NCBI RefSeq assembly: GCF_035621455.1
Contig: NZ_CP141822.1
Coordinates: forward strand, 1 to 64,000
DNA length: 64,000 nucleotides
From: Vibrio natriegens NBRC 15636 = ATCC 14048 = DSM 759
GTDB taxonomy: Bacteria > Pseudomonadota > Gammaproteobacteria > Enterobacterales > Vibrionaceae
Reading direction: 5' to 3'
Shown here: one piece after another, positions 55,408 to 64,000 of the stretch
Position numbering within the stretch: the first letter of the stretch is position 1
Layout of the letters: each line of letters starts with the position of its first letter
Notes under the pieces: generated by a model
Databases searched by the model: none
The model's input: only the letters and a program-made list of their open reading frames with translations
What the model was told of the DNA's origin: nothing
Made by a program: the position numbers and the translations under genes

Positions 55408-57204
55408 CTAAACAATAAAGCTCGCGCCCTGATCTGCACTGGAAACGTTGTGGCGGATCACTTCGAAAAATCCACGTCCCCATGTTTTCTGGGTTGATTC
55501 AGTATCAAGCTGAATGACTTCACGTCCACTGGTGTCGGTTAAGTTGTTCAGCTCACCCGTTTGGCAATCCACGCGAATAACATCACCATCACGGACTAAA
55601 CCTATTGCACCACCGCGAATCGCTTCAGGTGATACATGGATCGCGGATGGAATTTTGCCGGATGCGCCTGACAAACGGCCATCGGTTACCAACGCAACTT
55701 TAAAGCCCATTTTTTGCACATTACCTAATATTGGCATCAACTTATGCAGCTCTGGCATGCCGTTCGCAGCTGGACCGTTGTGCGTTACAACGACAATGCA
55801 GTCTTTGTTGAGCTCACTTCGTTTGTATGCCGCTTCCACTTCATGCTGGCACTGGAAAACGACCGCAGGTGCTTCGATAATGCGCTGTTCTTCTTTTACT
55901 GCCGAGACTTTCACGACCGCTTTACCTAAATTGCCATCTAAAACACGTGTGCCACCAGTGTGTTGGAATACTGCTTCCGGGGCAGCGATGACATCGCCAT
56001 CTAGGCTTCGCTGACAGGCTGTCCATACCAACTGGCCATTGTTCAAAGATGGAATCGTCATCTGATCAGAGAACTCTCCGAAAACCGGTTTTACATCGCG
56101 GTGCAGTAGCTCGGATTCATTCAGTCGATGCAACAAGGCTGGAACGCCGCCAGCGGCCTGAAATGCATTCATATCCGCCGGACCGTTTGGATAAACACGC
56201 GCCAGCAGAGGCACCACTTCGGACAAGTCACTGATGTCTTGCCAGGTGAGCAAGATGCCTGCTGCGCGAGCGACGGCGACCATATGAATGGTGTGGTTAG
56301 TACTGCCGCCAGATGCCAGCAGCGCAATGATACCGTTGATTAAACTCTTTTCCGTTACAACTTCAGCCAGAGGACGGAAATTGCTGGAGCCTGCAGTCAT
56401 GGACGCTATCTTCAGTGCCGCATGGTCTGTTAGTGCTTTACGCAGTTCACTATGCGGGTGGATAAACGCAGAGCCCGGTAGCATTAGGCCCATGGCTTCA
56501 AAGACCAGTTGGTTGGTATTTGCGGTGCCGTAGAAAGTGCAGGTGCCAGGAGAGTGATAAGCACGGCACTCCATGTCCAGCAGTGCTTCTTTGCCTACTT
56601 CGCCAGCCGCGTATTTTTGGCGTACATCGACTTTTTCTTCGTTGCTGATGCCGGTTGCCATTAAACCAGCAGGTACAAAGGCCGTTGGCAGGTGAGCGTA
56701 AGAGAGCGCCCCCATCAGTTGTCCTGGTGCGATTTTGTCGCAGATACCAAGCAGCAGGGTCGCGTCAAAGACATTATGGCTTAAAGATAACGCCGTCGAT
56801 TGAGCAATTAAGTCACGAGAAAACAGCGACATATCCATGCCAGGCTGACCTTGAGTCACGCCGTCGCACATGGCGGGTACGCAGCCTGCTACTTGAGCGG
56901 TGTGCCCATATTGCGCCAGTACTTGTTTAATTTGCGCTGGATATTCTTGGTAAGGCTGGTGGGCACTCAACATGTCATTGTAGGCACTGATGAGCGCGAT
57001 ATTAGACTGTGTAAAGTTGAGAATATTTTCTTTCTCGGAAGAACATGACGCAGCCACCGCATGCGCTAGGTTTCCACAGGATAAACCGGTACGACCTTTA
57101 CCCGCTTCCGACTGAATACGAGTATGTGCTAAAAATTCGGCGCGAGCTTCACGGCTTCGTTCGATAAGACGTTCGGTTACATTGAGAATAACGGAGTGGG
57201 TCAT
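55408..57204 (-). CDS. edd: Phosphogluconate dehydratase
   Basis: Edd dehydrates 6-phosphogluconate to 2-keto-3-deoxy-6-phosphogluconate, the first Entner-Doudoroff reaction. The 598-residue protein (E. coli 603) is an IlvD/Edd-family iron-sulfur enzyme; motifs include the cysteine regions GCVPAMCDGVTQG and LLGICDKIAPGQLMG, and GRLSGASGKIPSAIH near the C-terminus. Its ATG overlaps the gntK stop codon by 4 bases with RBS GGAGG inside gntK, so the two are translationally coupled. Confidence 0.96.
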   Translation of the reverse strand: MTHSVILNVTERLIERSREARAEFLAHTRIQSEAGKGRTGLSCGNLAHAVAASCSSEKENILNFTQSNIALISAYNDMLSAHQPYQEYPAQIKQVLAQYGHTAQVAGCVPAMCDGVTQGQPGMDMSLFSRDLIAQSTALSLSHNVFDATLLLGICDKIAPGQLMGALSYAHLPTAFVPAGLMATGISNEEKVDVRQKYAAGEVGKEALLDMECRAYHSPGTCTFYGTANTNQLVFEAMGLMLPGSAFIHPHSELRKALTDHAALKIASMTAGSSNFRPLAEVVTEKSLINGIIALLASGGSTNHTIHMVAVARAAGILLTWQDISDLSEVVPLLARVYPNGPADMNAFQAAGGVPALLHRLNESELLHRDVKPVFGEFSDQMTIPSLNNGQLVWTACQRSLDGDVIAAPEAVFQHTGGTRVLDGNLGKAVVKVSAVKEEQRIIEAPAVVFQCQHEVEAAYKRSELNKDCIVVVTHNGPAANGMPELHKLMPILGNVQKMGFKVALVTDGRLSGASGKIPSAIHVSPEAIRGGAIGLVRDGDVIRVDCQTGELNNLTDTSGREVIQLDTESTQKTWGRGFFEVIRHNVSSADQGASFIV

Positions 57205-57728
57205 GATGCCTCCTCAACCGGTTGCTGTTTTAAGAGTTCTGCTGCAGAGCGCTCCACAACACCACTGATGTCACCTTCAATGCTTACCACTAGGGTTTGC
57301 GGTTCATTATCTGGGCGTTCAAGGGTTTCAAACTGGCTTTTCACCATGTTTTCTTTCATGAAGTGGCCTTGACGAAGACGCATGCGGTTAAGGATCAATT
57401 CCATGTCGCCATCCAAAAACAGGAAAGTCACGTTGTTGTTGCCTTCTCGGATTTGATCGCGGTAGATCTTTTTCAGAGCCGAACAAACGATCACGCCGTG
57501 TTCGTTTTTACTTTCCAGGCTGTATGCGGCATCACGGATACGTTCTAGCCATGGCTTGCGATCGTCATCGTTCAGAGGCTGGCCTGATGCCATTTTCTGG
57601 ATGTTCGCTCGTGGGTGAAGATCATCACCATCAATGAATTTTCGTCCTAGCTTTTTCGCTAGTTGCTCGCCGATTGTACTTTTTCCACTCGCACAAACGC
57701 CCATAACGATGACACTACTACCAGCCAT
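57201..57728 (-). CDS. gntK: Gluconokinase
   Basis: GntK phosphorylates gluconate to 6-phosphogluconate, feeding edd. The 175-residue P-loop kinase has Walker A GVCASGKST near residues 11-18 and DGDDLHP, the substrate segment of the GntK family. RBS GAGGA precedes the ATG. It is the first gene of the gntK-edd operon, divergent from the permease gene across the double GntR operator. Confidence 0.96.
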   Translation of the reverse strand: MAGSSVIVMGVCASGKSTIGEQLAKKLGRKFIDGDDLHPRANIQKMASGQPLNDDDRKPWLERIRDAAYSLESKNEHGVIVCSALKKIYRDQIREGNNNVTFLFLDGDMELILNRMRLRQGHFMKENMVKSQFETLERPDNEPQTLVVSIEGDISGVVERSAAELLKQQPVEEAS

Positions 57729-57803
57729 AACTTATCCTCATAACTAAAGTTGCGCGTGATCTCAATTTTTGAATTCACTTGAAAATATGGGTTTATCTTA
57801 TTC

Positions 57804-57833
57804 ATGTTATCGGTAACATGTTACCGGTAACTT
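57804..57833. promoter_or_regulatory. Double GntR operator between gntK and the gluconate permease gene
   Basis: ATGTTATCGGTAACAT (57804-57819) and ATGTTACCGGTAACTT (57818-57833) are two GntR-type palindromes that share the middle AT. They sit in the divergent promoter region, so one site cluster could repress both the gntK-edd and permease-eda transcripts. Confidence 0.85.
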
Positions 57834-57881
57834 AAATAAATGTGAACCAAAACACAAACTATAATTCTTAAAGGTGAACCT

Positions 57882-59258
57882 ATGGAGCAGCTAGCCCAAG
57901 CCCCAGATCCTACATACTTACTAACGATTGCAGGCCTTGCTATTGCAGCGTTACTCGTTCTAATCATTAAATTAAAAGTCCATGCTTTTGCATCCCTGAC
58001 TATGGTGAGTTTGGGGACGGCAATCGCCACGGGCGTATCGACTGATAAGGTCGTACCCACCATGATGAGTGGCTTCGGAGGCACGTTAGCTTCGGTTGCT
58101 TTGCTGGTTGGTCTTGGTGCGATGATTGGTAAAATTTTAGAAGTGACTGGTGGTGCGAAAGTACTGGCAGACACTTTGATTGGCCGCTTTGGTGAAAAGC
58201 GTGCACCACTTGCACTCGGTGTGGCGTCGTTGATGTTTGGCTTCCCAATCTTTTTCGATGCGGGTTTAGTTGTGATGATGCCAATCATCCTGAGCGTCGC
58301 GGCTCGATTCGGTGGCTCACCACTTAAATACGCTTTACCGGCCGCAGGTGCGTTTGCCGTGATGCATGCATTTGTTCCTCCGCACCCAGGTCCGGTTGCC
58401 GCAGCAGACTTTCTTGGTGCCAACATTGGCCTGCTGTTAGTGGTCGGTATTTTAGTCGCGATTCCGACTTGGTATCTTGGTGCTTACTTATTTGGCCTTT
58501 ATGCTGGTAAGAAGTTTGAGATTCCACTTTCCACAGCATTCTTTGACCGTGATGCGTTCGCAGATGAAAGCAAAGCGCCAAAATTTGCGACGGTAATGAC
58601 GCTGCTTATCCTGCCAGTTTTGCTCATCTGTTTAGACACGGTTCTTAACACGCTTGCGGTTGCTGGAGTTATTGATGGCGATTCATCACTGGTTTCGTTC
58701 CTGCGTATGCTGGGTAAAACCCCGGTAGCGCTACTGATCACGCTGACGGTTTGTCTTGTTGTATTTGCTAAAGACTACGGTATGGCGAAGCTAGAAAAAC
58801 TGTGTGGTGAGTCACTGGCACCGATTTGTGGTGTTATTCTGGTGACAGGCGCAGGCGGCATGTTCGGCGGTGTATTGCGTTCAAGTGGGATTGGTGATGC
58901 ACTTGCTGGTGTATTAACCAATACTGGTATGCCTGTTATTGTTGCGGCATTTGTTATCTCAACCTGTCTGCGCGTTGCCCAAGGCTCTGCAACCGTGGCA
59001 CTGACGACAACTGCCGCTCTTATTTCGCCTGTTGTGGCTGCGTCCACTGGTTTGAGCGAGCTTGATCTATGCTTTATCGTGATTGCGATTGCTGGTGGTG
59101 CAACAGTGCTTTCACACTTCAACGACTCTGGTTTCTGGTTGGTTTCTCGCTTGCTGGAGATGGATGAAAAAACCACATTAAAAACTTGGACGGTAATGGA
59201 AACGTTACTTGGCGGTATCGCGTTTATTATCGTCGCAACATTAAGCTTTATTCTTTAG
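57882..59258 (+). CDS. Gluconate:H+ symporter, GntP family
   Basis: This 458-residue inner-membrane transporter takes up gluconate. It has 12-14 hydrophobic helices and GntP-family segments such as FGFPIFFDAGLVVMMPI, HAFVPPHPGPVAAA and HFNDSGFWLVSR. Position next to gntK and eda makes gluconate the likely substrate, but which E. coli paralogue (GntT, GntU) it resembles best is unclear. It is followed 9 bases later by eda, probably in one operon. Confidence 0.92.
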   Translation: MEQLAQAPDPTYLLTIAGLAIAALLVLIIKLKVHAFASLTMVSLGTAIATGVSTDKVVPTMMSGFGGTLASVALLVGLGAMIGKILEVTGGAKVLADTLIGRFGEKRAPLALGVASLMFGFPIFFDAGLVVMMPIILSVAARFGGSPLKYALPAAGAFAVMHAFVPPHPGPVAAADFLGANIGLLLVVGILVAIPTWYLGAYLFGLYAGKKFEIPLSTAFFDRDAFADESKAPKFATVMTLLILPVLLICLDTVLNTLAVAGVIDGDSSLVSFLRMLGKTPVALLITLTVCLVVFAKDYGMAKLEKLCGESLAPICGVILVTGAGGMFGGVLRSSGIGDALAGVLTNTGMPVIVAAFVISTCLRVAQGSATVALTTTAALISPVVAASTGLSELDLCFIVIAIAGGATVLSHFNDSGFWLVSRLLEMDEKTTLKTWTVMETLLGGIAFIIVATLSFIL

Positions 59259-59267
59259 AGGTTACCC

Positions 59268-59882
59268 ATGACAACTCTTGAACAACGATTAAAAGAAATC
59301 AAAATCGTCCCAGTTATCGCTATTAACGATGTCGCTCACGCACTGCCACTGGCGAAAGTGTTAGTAGAAAACGGCCTGCCATGTGCCGAAGTGACTTTCC
59401 GTACCGAAGCGGCGGCAGAATCAATTCGTATTATGCGCGAAGCGTATCCAGACCTGCTAATTGGTGCAGGCACAGTACTGACGACCGAGCAGGTTGATCT
59501 TGCTATTGATGCGGGTGCGGACTTTATCGTTAGCCCGGGCTTTAACCCAACGACAGTGAAATACTGTCAGCAGCGTAATATCGCGATTGTACCGGGTGTG
59601 AACAACCCAAGCTTGGTTGAGCAAGCGATGGAAATGGGCCTGCGTACACTGAAGTTTTTCCCGGCAGAACCATCGGGTGGCGTGAACATGCTAAAAGCAC
59701 TGACTGCGGTTTACCCGGTAAACTTTATGCCAACGGGTGGCGTTAGCCCTGCTAACGTAGAAGATTACCTTGCACTTAAGTCGGTTATCGCATGTGGCGG
59801 TACCTGGATGGTACCAACGAAACTGATGGATGATGGCGACTGGGAAGGCTTGGCTGAATTGGTTCGCGCGGTTAATTCATAA
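59268..59882 (+). CDS. eda: KDPG aldolase (2-dehydro-3-deoxy-phosphogluconate aldolase)
   Basis: Eda cleaves 2-keto-3-deoxy-6-phosphogluconate to pyruvate and glyceraldehyde-3-phosphate, completing the Entner-Doudoroff pathway. The 204-residue TIM-barrel protein has the Schiff-base lysine in TLKFFPAE near residue 130, the catalytic glutamate region AEVTFRTEAA near 43, and GGTWMVP near the end. RBS AGAGG. Terminator follows. Confidence 0.95.
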   Translation: MTTLEQRLKEIKIVPVIAINDVAHALPLAKVLVENGLPCAEVTFRTEAAAESIRIMREAYPDLLIGAGTVLTTEQVDLAIDAGADFIVSPGFNPTTVKYCQQRNIAIVPGVNNPSLVEQAMEMGLRTLKFFPAEPSGGVNMLKALTAVYPVNFMPTGGVSPANVEDYLALKSVIACGGTWMVPTKLMDDGDWEGLAELVRAVNS

Positions 59883-59925
59883 GCGAGCTTCGTTCTATCA
59901 CTCTTTACTGTGTATCGGTAATGCG

Positions 59926-59950
59926 AAAGGGCCTTGAGTGGCCCTTTTTA
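59926..59950 (+). terminator. eda terminator
   Basis: AAAGGGCC and GGCCCTTT pair around a 6-base loop with a T-run. Confidence 0.88.
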
Positions 59951-60230
59951 TCAAACCTCTCCTCGACAAGATCTTTCTCTCAAAAACTCTTTTTCTCCGT
60001 CATTGTCGGCTGTCATTACGTTAACTGTATCCGCAAAGATACCACTCCCTTTCTCCAATTAATCAACCTCTTCATTGCTCTAAAATTGAAATATAATGAT
60101 ACTGAATGTTATTTGTGTTTATATTTTTGGTGGTTATCATCCTGAGTGGTTTTGTATCGAAATTTTATCAATTGAGCATTCATTGTTCCTTTGAGTGTTA
60201 TTGAATATAGAGAAGTAATTAGGAATAAAC
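59951..60230 (+). other. Intergenic region upstream of hutX
   Basis: This 280-base AT-rich stretch holds a candidate Fur box (60092-60110) and probably the hutX promoter. I see no gene in it. Confidence 0.5.
60092..60110. promoter_or_regulatory. Candidate Fur box upstream of hutX
   Basis: The 19-base stretch matches the Fur consensus GATAATGATAATCATTATC at 13 positions, including an unbroken ATAATGATA. It lies 121 bases upstream of hutX, a haem-use gene, so iron control is plausible. Confidence 0.45.
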
Positions 60231-60755
60231 ATGTACACCACTTGTTCTGAAGCAGAAGTAAAACAAAAAGTTGCCGCCGCATTGTTAGAAGATGCAACAA
60301 TCCCAGTATCAAGTATGTCTGAGCAATTGGGCTTGAATGAGGGAGCGATTACGTTTGCACTACCTGAAGAGATGGTCACACGCGTTGCTGGAGAACATGC
60401 CCAAGTCATTTTAGAACAGTTACCGGAATGGGGGAGCGTTACTACGATTGTTCACTCCTTCGGTTCAATATTTGAAACCAAAGCTAATTTCCCTAAAGGT
60501 AAACAAGCACACGGTTACTATAACTTGATGGGCAGAGAGGGCGAACTGCATGGTCATTTACGTTTGGATCTAATGGAACATATCGCATTAGTTAGTAAAT
60601 CATTCCGTGGCTTGGAAAGTCACTATATTGGTTTTTTTGATGCGGAAGGTAATTGTGTTTTTAAAGTGTACTTAGGAAGAGATAAAAAGCGTCAACTTTT
60701 CCCGAATCAGGTAGAAGCGTTTACGCAGCTAAAAAAGGAGTTTGCTGCCTTATAA
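60231..60755 (+). CDS. hutX: Haem utilization cytosolic carrier HutX
   Basis: HutX binds haem in the cytosol and hands it to the haem-degrading enzyme HutZ. The 174-residue protein matches HutX along its length, with segments LPEWG, GYYNLMGREGELHGHL and HYIGFFDAEG. In V. cholerae hutX is in a cluster with hutW and hutZ; here it stands alone, with eda and gor as neighbours. Either the partners are elsewhere or this is an extra copy. RBS is weak. Confidence 0.88.
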   Translation: MYTTCSEAEVKQKVAAALLEDATIPVSSMSEQLGLNEGAITFALPEEMVTRVAGEHAQVILEQLPEWGSVTTIVHSFGSIFETKANFPKGKQAHGYYNLMGREGELHGHLRLDLMEHIALVSKSFRGLESHYIGFFDAEGNCVFKVYLGRDKKRQLFPNQVEAFTQLKKEFAAL

Positions 60756-60882
60756 CAGCAAGTTATCTAATGAATAGTGATAAATTGACGAATTTGTCGT
60801 CAACGACTGGAAGAGTGTCACATTTACAAACGGACAAATTAATAATTAAGCTGAGCCTCTTTTATGCGCTAACGTTCTAAAC

Positions 60883-60914
60883 AATTATCCCCGAGCAAGC
60901 TCGGGGATAATTAT
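60883..60914. terminator. Bidirectional terminator between hutX and gor
   Basis: AATTATCCCCGAG and CTCGGGGATAATT form a perfect 13-bp stem around CAAG. It can serve both genes, which converge here; the flanking T-runs are short. Confidence 0.75.
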
Positions 60915-60946
60915 GTTAGGCAGAGATGTTGTAAAAGGCTTTTACA

Positions 60947-62302
60947 CTATCTCATAGTAACGAACTCTTCCGAGCCCGTTGGGTGAATTGCTACAACAGA
61001 GTCGAAGTCTGCTTTAGTTGCACCCATCTTCATTGCTACGCCAAAGCCCTGAATCATTTCGTCTACCGTGAAACCGATGCCGTGCAGGCCGACTACCGTT
61101 TCTTCTTCACCAGCACATACCAGCTTCATCTTACATGGTTGACGGTGCTTAGTGACCGCGGTGTACATTGCAGTGAAGCCAGAGGTGTACACTTTCACGT
61201 TGTCTTCGCCGTACTTCGCAATCGCTTCTGGCTCAGTCAGACCGATGGTACCAATTGGTGGGTGGCTGAATACGACAGTCGGAACGAGGTCGTAATCCAT
61301 CTTCGCGTTTGGCTTGTTGTTGAACAAACGCTCAGAAAGCTGACGACCTGCTTTCACTGCTACAGGTGTTAGCTCGATACCACCTTCCATGATGTCACCT
61401 ACACAGTAGATGCCTTTCACGTTGGTTTCTTGGTATTCGTCTACCTTGATGTAGCCTTTGTCGTTGGTTGCAACGCCAGTTGATGCTAGGTTGATAGCGT
61501 CTGTTGTTGGGTGACGGCCGATTGCCCAGATTAGCTGGTCAACGTTTTGGCTTTCACCATTTTCCAGGTGCAGAGTCAGAGTGCCATCTGCTTCTTTAAT
61601 GATTTCTTTTGGTACAGAATGGGTGTGCAGTTTTGGACCTTCAGCGTCCATCACTTCAACCAACGTTTCGATGATCATTGGATCGAAGCTACGCAGTGGC
61701 GATTCTTTACGTACGAACAGGTGTGTTTCTGTACCTAGTGCGTGTAGCACGCCCGCGATTTCAACTGCGATGTAGCCTGCACCAACAACCGCTACGCGTT
61801 TTGGTTGCTCAGCCAGGTCGAAGAAGCCGTTTGAATCGATGCCGTATTCTGCGCCCGGGATGTTTGGAATAGTTGGACGGCCACCAACAGCGATCAGGAT
61901 ATGATCGGCCGTGTAGTGTTCACCGTTTACTTCAACGGTTTTTTCGTCAACAAACTTAGCAAAGCCTTTGATAACATTTACTTTGTTGTTGCCTAGAACA
62001 CGGTCGTAAGATTGGTGAATACGACCAATGTACGCCTGACGACTCTCTACCAGCTTGCTCCAGTCGAAACCTTTCACGTCGACATCAAACCCATAATCTT
62101 CCGCGTACAGGTTCATTGCTTCTGCGATTTGCGCGCCATGCCACATCACTTTCTTTGGTACACAACCTACGTTTACACAGGTGCCACCAAGGTCTTGTGC
62201 TTCAATCAGCGCTACTTTCGCGCCGTACATGGCTGCACGGTTTGCAGATGCGATGCCGCCACTGCCGCCACCGATACAGATATAGTCAAAATGAGTCGCC
62301 AT
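60947..62302 (-). CDS. gor: Glutathione-disulfide reductase
   Basis: Gor reduces oxidised glutathione with NADPH. The 451-residue FAD protein has the dinucleotide-binding [14 protein letters not shown], the redox disulfide [13 protein letters not shown], a second Rossmann motif ([12 protein letters not shown]) and the C-terminal catalytic histidine in [11 protein letters not shown] 62302 has RBS GGAGAAAG and gives [11 protein letters not shown]; an upstream TTG adds four residues without support. rlmJ and prlC follow, as in E. coli. Confidence 0.96.
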   Translation of the reverse strand: MATHFDYICIGGGSGGIASANRAAMYGAKVALIEAQDLGGTCVNVGCVPKKVMWHGAQIAEAMNLYAEDYGFDVDVKGFDWSKLVESRQAYIGRIHQSYDRVLGNNKVNVIKGFAKFVDEKTVEVNGEHYTADHILIAVGGRPTIPNIPGAEYGIDSNGFFDLAEQPKRVAVVGAGYIAVEIAGVLHALGTETHLFVRKESPLRSFDPMIIETLVEVMDAEGPKLHTHSVPKEIIKEADGTLTLHLENGESQNVDQLIWAIGRHPTTDAINLASTGVATNDKGYIKVDEYQETNVKGIYCVGDIMEGGIELTPVAVKAGRQLSERLFNNKPNAKMDYDLVPTVVFSHPPIGTIGLTEPEAIAKYGEDNVKVYTSGFTAMYTAVTKHRQPCKMKLVCAGEEETVVGLHGIGFTVDEMIQGFGVAMKMGATKADFDSVVAIHPTGSEEFVTMR

Positions 62303-62509
62303 TACTTTCTCCAAGAGCGTATGAATTTCTGGTTAACAAATACATTGGGGTGATGAGATGTTAACTCAATATCGCCGCAACATTTTGTTAAGAAGTCTGC
62401 CTATGATAAATCGAATCTGACCAATACCTAAATGGGAAAAAGTGACAATGCTTATGACAAATAGCGATGAGAGGCACAAAAATGAGGATTTATGGATTGC
62501 GAGGAGCAA

Positions 62510-62542
62510 AAGAAAAGCGCAACGAGGTCGTCATTGCGCTTC
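62510..62542 (-). terminator. rlmJ terminator
   Basis: AAGCGCAA (62515-62522) and TTGCGCTT (62534-62541) pair around an 11-base loop, and the minus strand continues with TTCTTTT. Confidence 0.75.
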
Positions 62543-62563
62543 GAGGTTTCTATGCAGAACGTC

Positions 62564-63403
62564 TTATTCTGGTACGATCCAGTCGACTTTCCAGTGACCA
62601 GTCGCAGGTGCAATCGCCTCTTGCAGGAACGGCAGAATCTCTTTCATCTGGCTTTCCAGTTTCCATGGCGGGTTAATCACAATCATGCCTGATGCGGTCA
62701 TGCCGCGCTCGTTGGTGTCAGGAGAGACGCCAAGTTCAATTTGCAGAATCTTACGAATCCCTAGCGCTTCCAATCCTTCGATCATGTCATCAATGTCGAT
62801 GCGGTTAACCACCGGATACCAGATAGCGTAGATGCCTGTTGCCCAACGCTTGTGACTCTGGTGAATAGCGCGTACTACATCACGATACTCTTTTGCTAGC
62901 TCGTATGGTGGGTCAATCAGCACCAAGCCACGACGTTCTTGCGGCGGTAGGCTCGCTTTTAGGCGCTGAAAGCCATCCTCTTTGTAGATGCTCACCTGAC
63001 GATCGCGATGGAACTCTTGCTCCAATAGCGGATGGTCGGCAGGGTGAAGTTCCGTCAGTACCATGCGGTCTTGTGGGCGGATTTGGGCACGAGCTACTCG
63101 AGGTGAACCTGGGTAGTAACGCAGGTTCTCACCATTGTTCAGTGCTTTGATAGAGTCGATGTAGCTTTTGATGTCTTCAGGAATGTTCGGGTTATCCCAA
63201 ATGCGAGCGATGCCTTGTTTGTATTCACCCGTTTTTTCAGACCACTCGTGAGTCAGATCGTAACGGCCCACACCCGAGTGGGTATCGTGATAAACGAATG
63301 GCTTATCTTTTTGTTTCAGCGCATCAAGAATGAGGCTTTGAACGATGTGTTTGACCACGTCAGCATGGTTGCCTGCGTGGAAGCTGTGGCGGTAACTTAA
63401 CAA
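62564..63403 (-). CDS. rlmJ: 23S rRNA (adenine(2030)-N(6))-methyltransferase RlmJ
   Basis: RlmJ methylates A2030 of 23S rRNA using SAM. Starting from TTG 63403 the protein has 279 residues (E. coli 280) and begins MLSYRHSFHAGNHADVVKH, the same as the family N-terminus. A GAGAG ribosome site precedes this TTG. An in-frame GTG at 63421 would add six residues. The catalytic DPPY motif is near residue 163. It lies between gor and the divergent prlC. Confidence 0.9.
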   Translation of the reverse strand: MLSYRHSFHAGNHADVVKHIVQSLILDALKQKDKPFVYHDTHSGVGRYDLTHEWSEKTGEYKQGIARIWDNPNIPEDIKSYIDSIKALNNGENLRYYPGSPRVARAQIRPQDRMVLTELHPADHPLLEQEFHRDRQVSIYKEDGFQRLKASLPPQERRGLVLIDPPYELAKEYRDVVRAIHQSHKRWATGIYAIWYPVVNRIDIDDMIEGLEALGIRKILQIELGVSPDTNERGMTASGMIVINPPWKLESQMKEILPFLQEAIAPATGHWKVDWIVPE

Positions 63404-63790
63404 ATTAAACTCTCGAAACACTCTGTAACTGAGTGTGGTCTGTGATGTCAGATAAAATAATTAAGCGCATTATATACCCAACTAAAGCCAATATGCAGAC
63501 TATGCTTTCGGCTTTGCATAACTAATGAACTCATCACTATTGAAATATCTTTAAGTCACCCATACTTAGTAAACATATTGAACCTAAGTGAATGCCAGTA
63601 CTCCAATAGAGTTAGCCTCATTTAGGCATAACGAAACTCAAGGACAGAGTTGCTCTCGCTGATCACAGTGGTCATCGCTGCATAGAGAAAGGGAACGGAT
63701 ATCTCTCCATCCATGTTGTTGGCATTCCTGTACCTTGAGTGAACCTATTTTATAGGTAGTCACACAGCCAAAACACAAAAGGAATTATTC
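63404..63790. other. Intergenic region between rlmJ and prlC
   Basis: No gene is apparent in this 387-base stretch. It holds several short dyads: GTTAGCCT/AGGCATAAC (63611-63632), AACTC/GAGTT (about 63636-63652), and a perfect ACCTAT/ATAGGT pair with a TTT centre (63743-63757). The last lies 34 bases before prlC. The prlC promoter should lie here, but I cannot place it confidently. Confidence 0.5.
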
Positions 63791-64000
63791 ATGTCTAATC
63801 CACTTCTGACGTTTACGGACCTGCCTCCGTTTTCGCAAATTAAACCAGAACACATTAAACCTGCGGTGGAGCAGGCGATAGCGGATTGCCGCGCCAAAGT
63901 TGAAGCGGTGTTAAAAGAAAGCACGCATCCAACTTGGGAAAGCATCATTGCACCGATGGAAGAAACGGATGACCGCTTAAGCCGTATCTGGTCACCTGTC
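63791..64000 (+). CDS. prlC: Oligopeptidase A, N-terminal part (cut by window end)
   Basis: PrlC is a cytoplasmic M3-family metallopeptidase that degrades signal peptides and other oligopeptides. The 70 visible residues, MSNPLLTFTDLPPF through RLSRIWSPV, match the start of E. coli PrlC (ELPPF, DDVLGRIFSPV). RBS AAAGGAA lies 5 bases before the ATG. The HEFGH zinc site lies beyond the window. Confidence 0.93.
   Translation, partial: MSNPLLTFTDLPPFSQIKPEHIKPAVEQAIADCRAKVEAVLKESTHPTWESIIAPMEETDDRLSRIWSPV

Noticed and set aside
59921..60409. Open frames on both strands upstream of and within hutX
   Set aside because: They overlap the eda terminator, a likely promoter or the hutX start, and the protein sequences look unstructured and low in complexity.

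Overview
The window is chromosomal DNA from a Vibrio, most likely a Harveyi-clade species. I infer this from the 16S rRNA sequence, the Glu-Lys-Val tRNA set inside the rRNA operon, and gene orders shared with V. cholerae chromosome 1 (dnaA-dnaN-recF-gyrB, vexRAB next to ilvC, the gntR/edd/gntK/gnt permease/eda cluster). Base 1 is the first base of the dnaA GTG start codon, so the assembly was probably rotated to begin there. The content is mainly conserved core genome. I found no prophage, insertion sequence, CRISPR array or toxin-antitoxin pair.

Layout. 1-6.1 kb: replication genes dnaA, dnaN, recF and gyrB. 6.2-8.3 kb: the small heat-shock gene ibpA behind a candidate sigma-32 promoter and a ROSE-type RNA thermometer, then avtA. 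8.5-13.8 kb: the lipoprotein alpha-amylase malS and glycyl-tRNA synthetase glyQS, all on the minus strand. 14.1-14.9 kb: a yybP-ykoY manganese riboswitch and the Mn exporter mneA. 15-18 kb: small membrane proteins, tusA, a LysR regulator and acuI. 18.3-24.6 kb: fadBA, yigZ, trkH and hemG, ordered much as upstream of an rRNA operon in E. coli. 24.7-30.4 kb: a complete rRNA operon with tRNA-Glu, tRNA-Lys and tRNA-Val. 30.5-37.2 kb: a PTS IIBC permease, a two-component system, ilvY/ilvC and ubiK. 37.4-42.3 kb: the vexRAB-type RND efflux operon with a TetR operator. 42.4-46 kb: rep helicase, cytochrome c5 and a tRNA operon (Arg, His, Pro, His, Pro) that ends in a decayed tRNA-Pro copy. 46.1-53 kb: a HAD phosphatase and a peptide ABC transporter operon with a long upstream region carrying two Lrp-like boxes. 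53.1-60 kb: a SPOR-domain protein and the gluconate/Entner-Doudoroff cluster with GntR operators at both promoters. 60.2-64 kb: hutX, gor, rlmJ and the start of prlC.

Functional groups. gntR, gntK, edd, the gluconate permease and eda make one pathway from gluconate to pyruvate plus glyceraldehyde-3-phosphate. fadBA carries out fatty-acid beta-oxidation and acuI removes acrylyl-CoA. vexRAB is a self-regulated efflux system. The less conventional signals are mostly RNA or operator elements: the manganese switch with competing pairings, the ibpA thermometer, a three-hairpin spacer after the peptide-binding protein gene, the tRNA-Pro pseudogene and an unexplained 13-bp stem upstream of the tRNA operon. 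I did not find strong evidence for a wholly new system.
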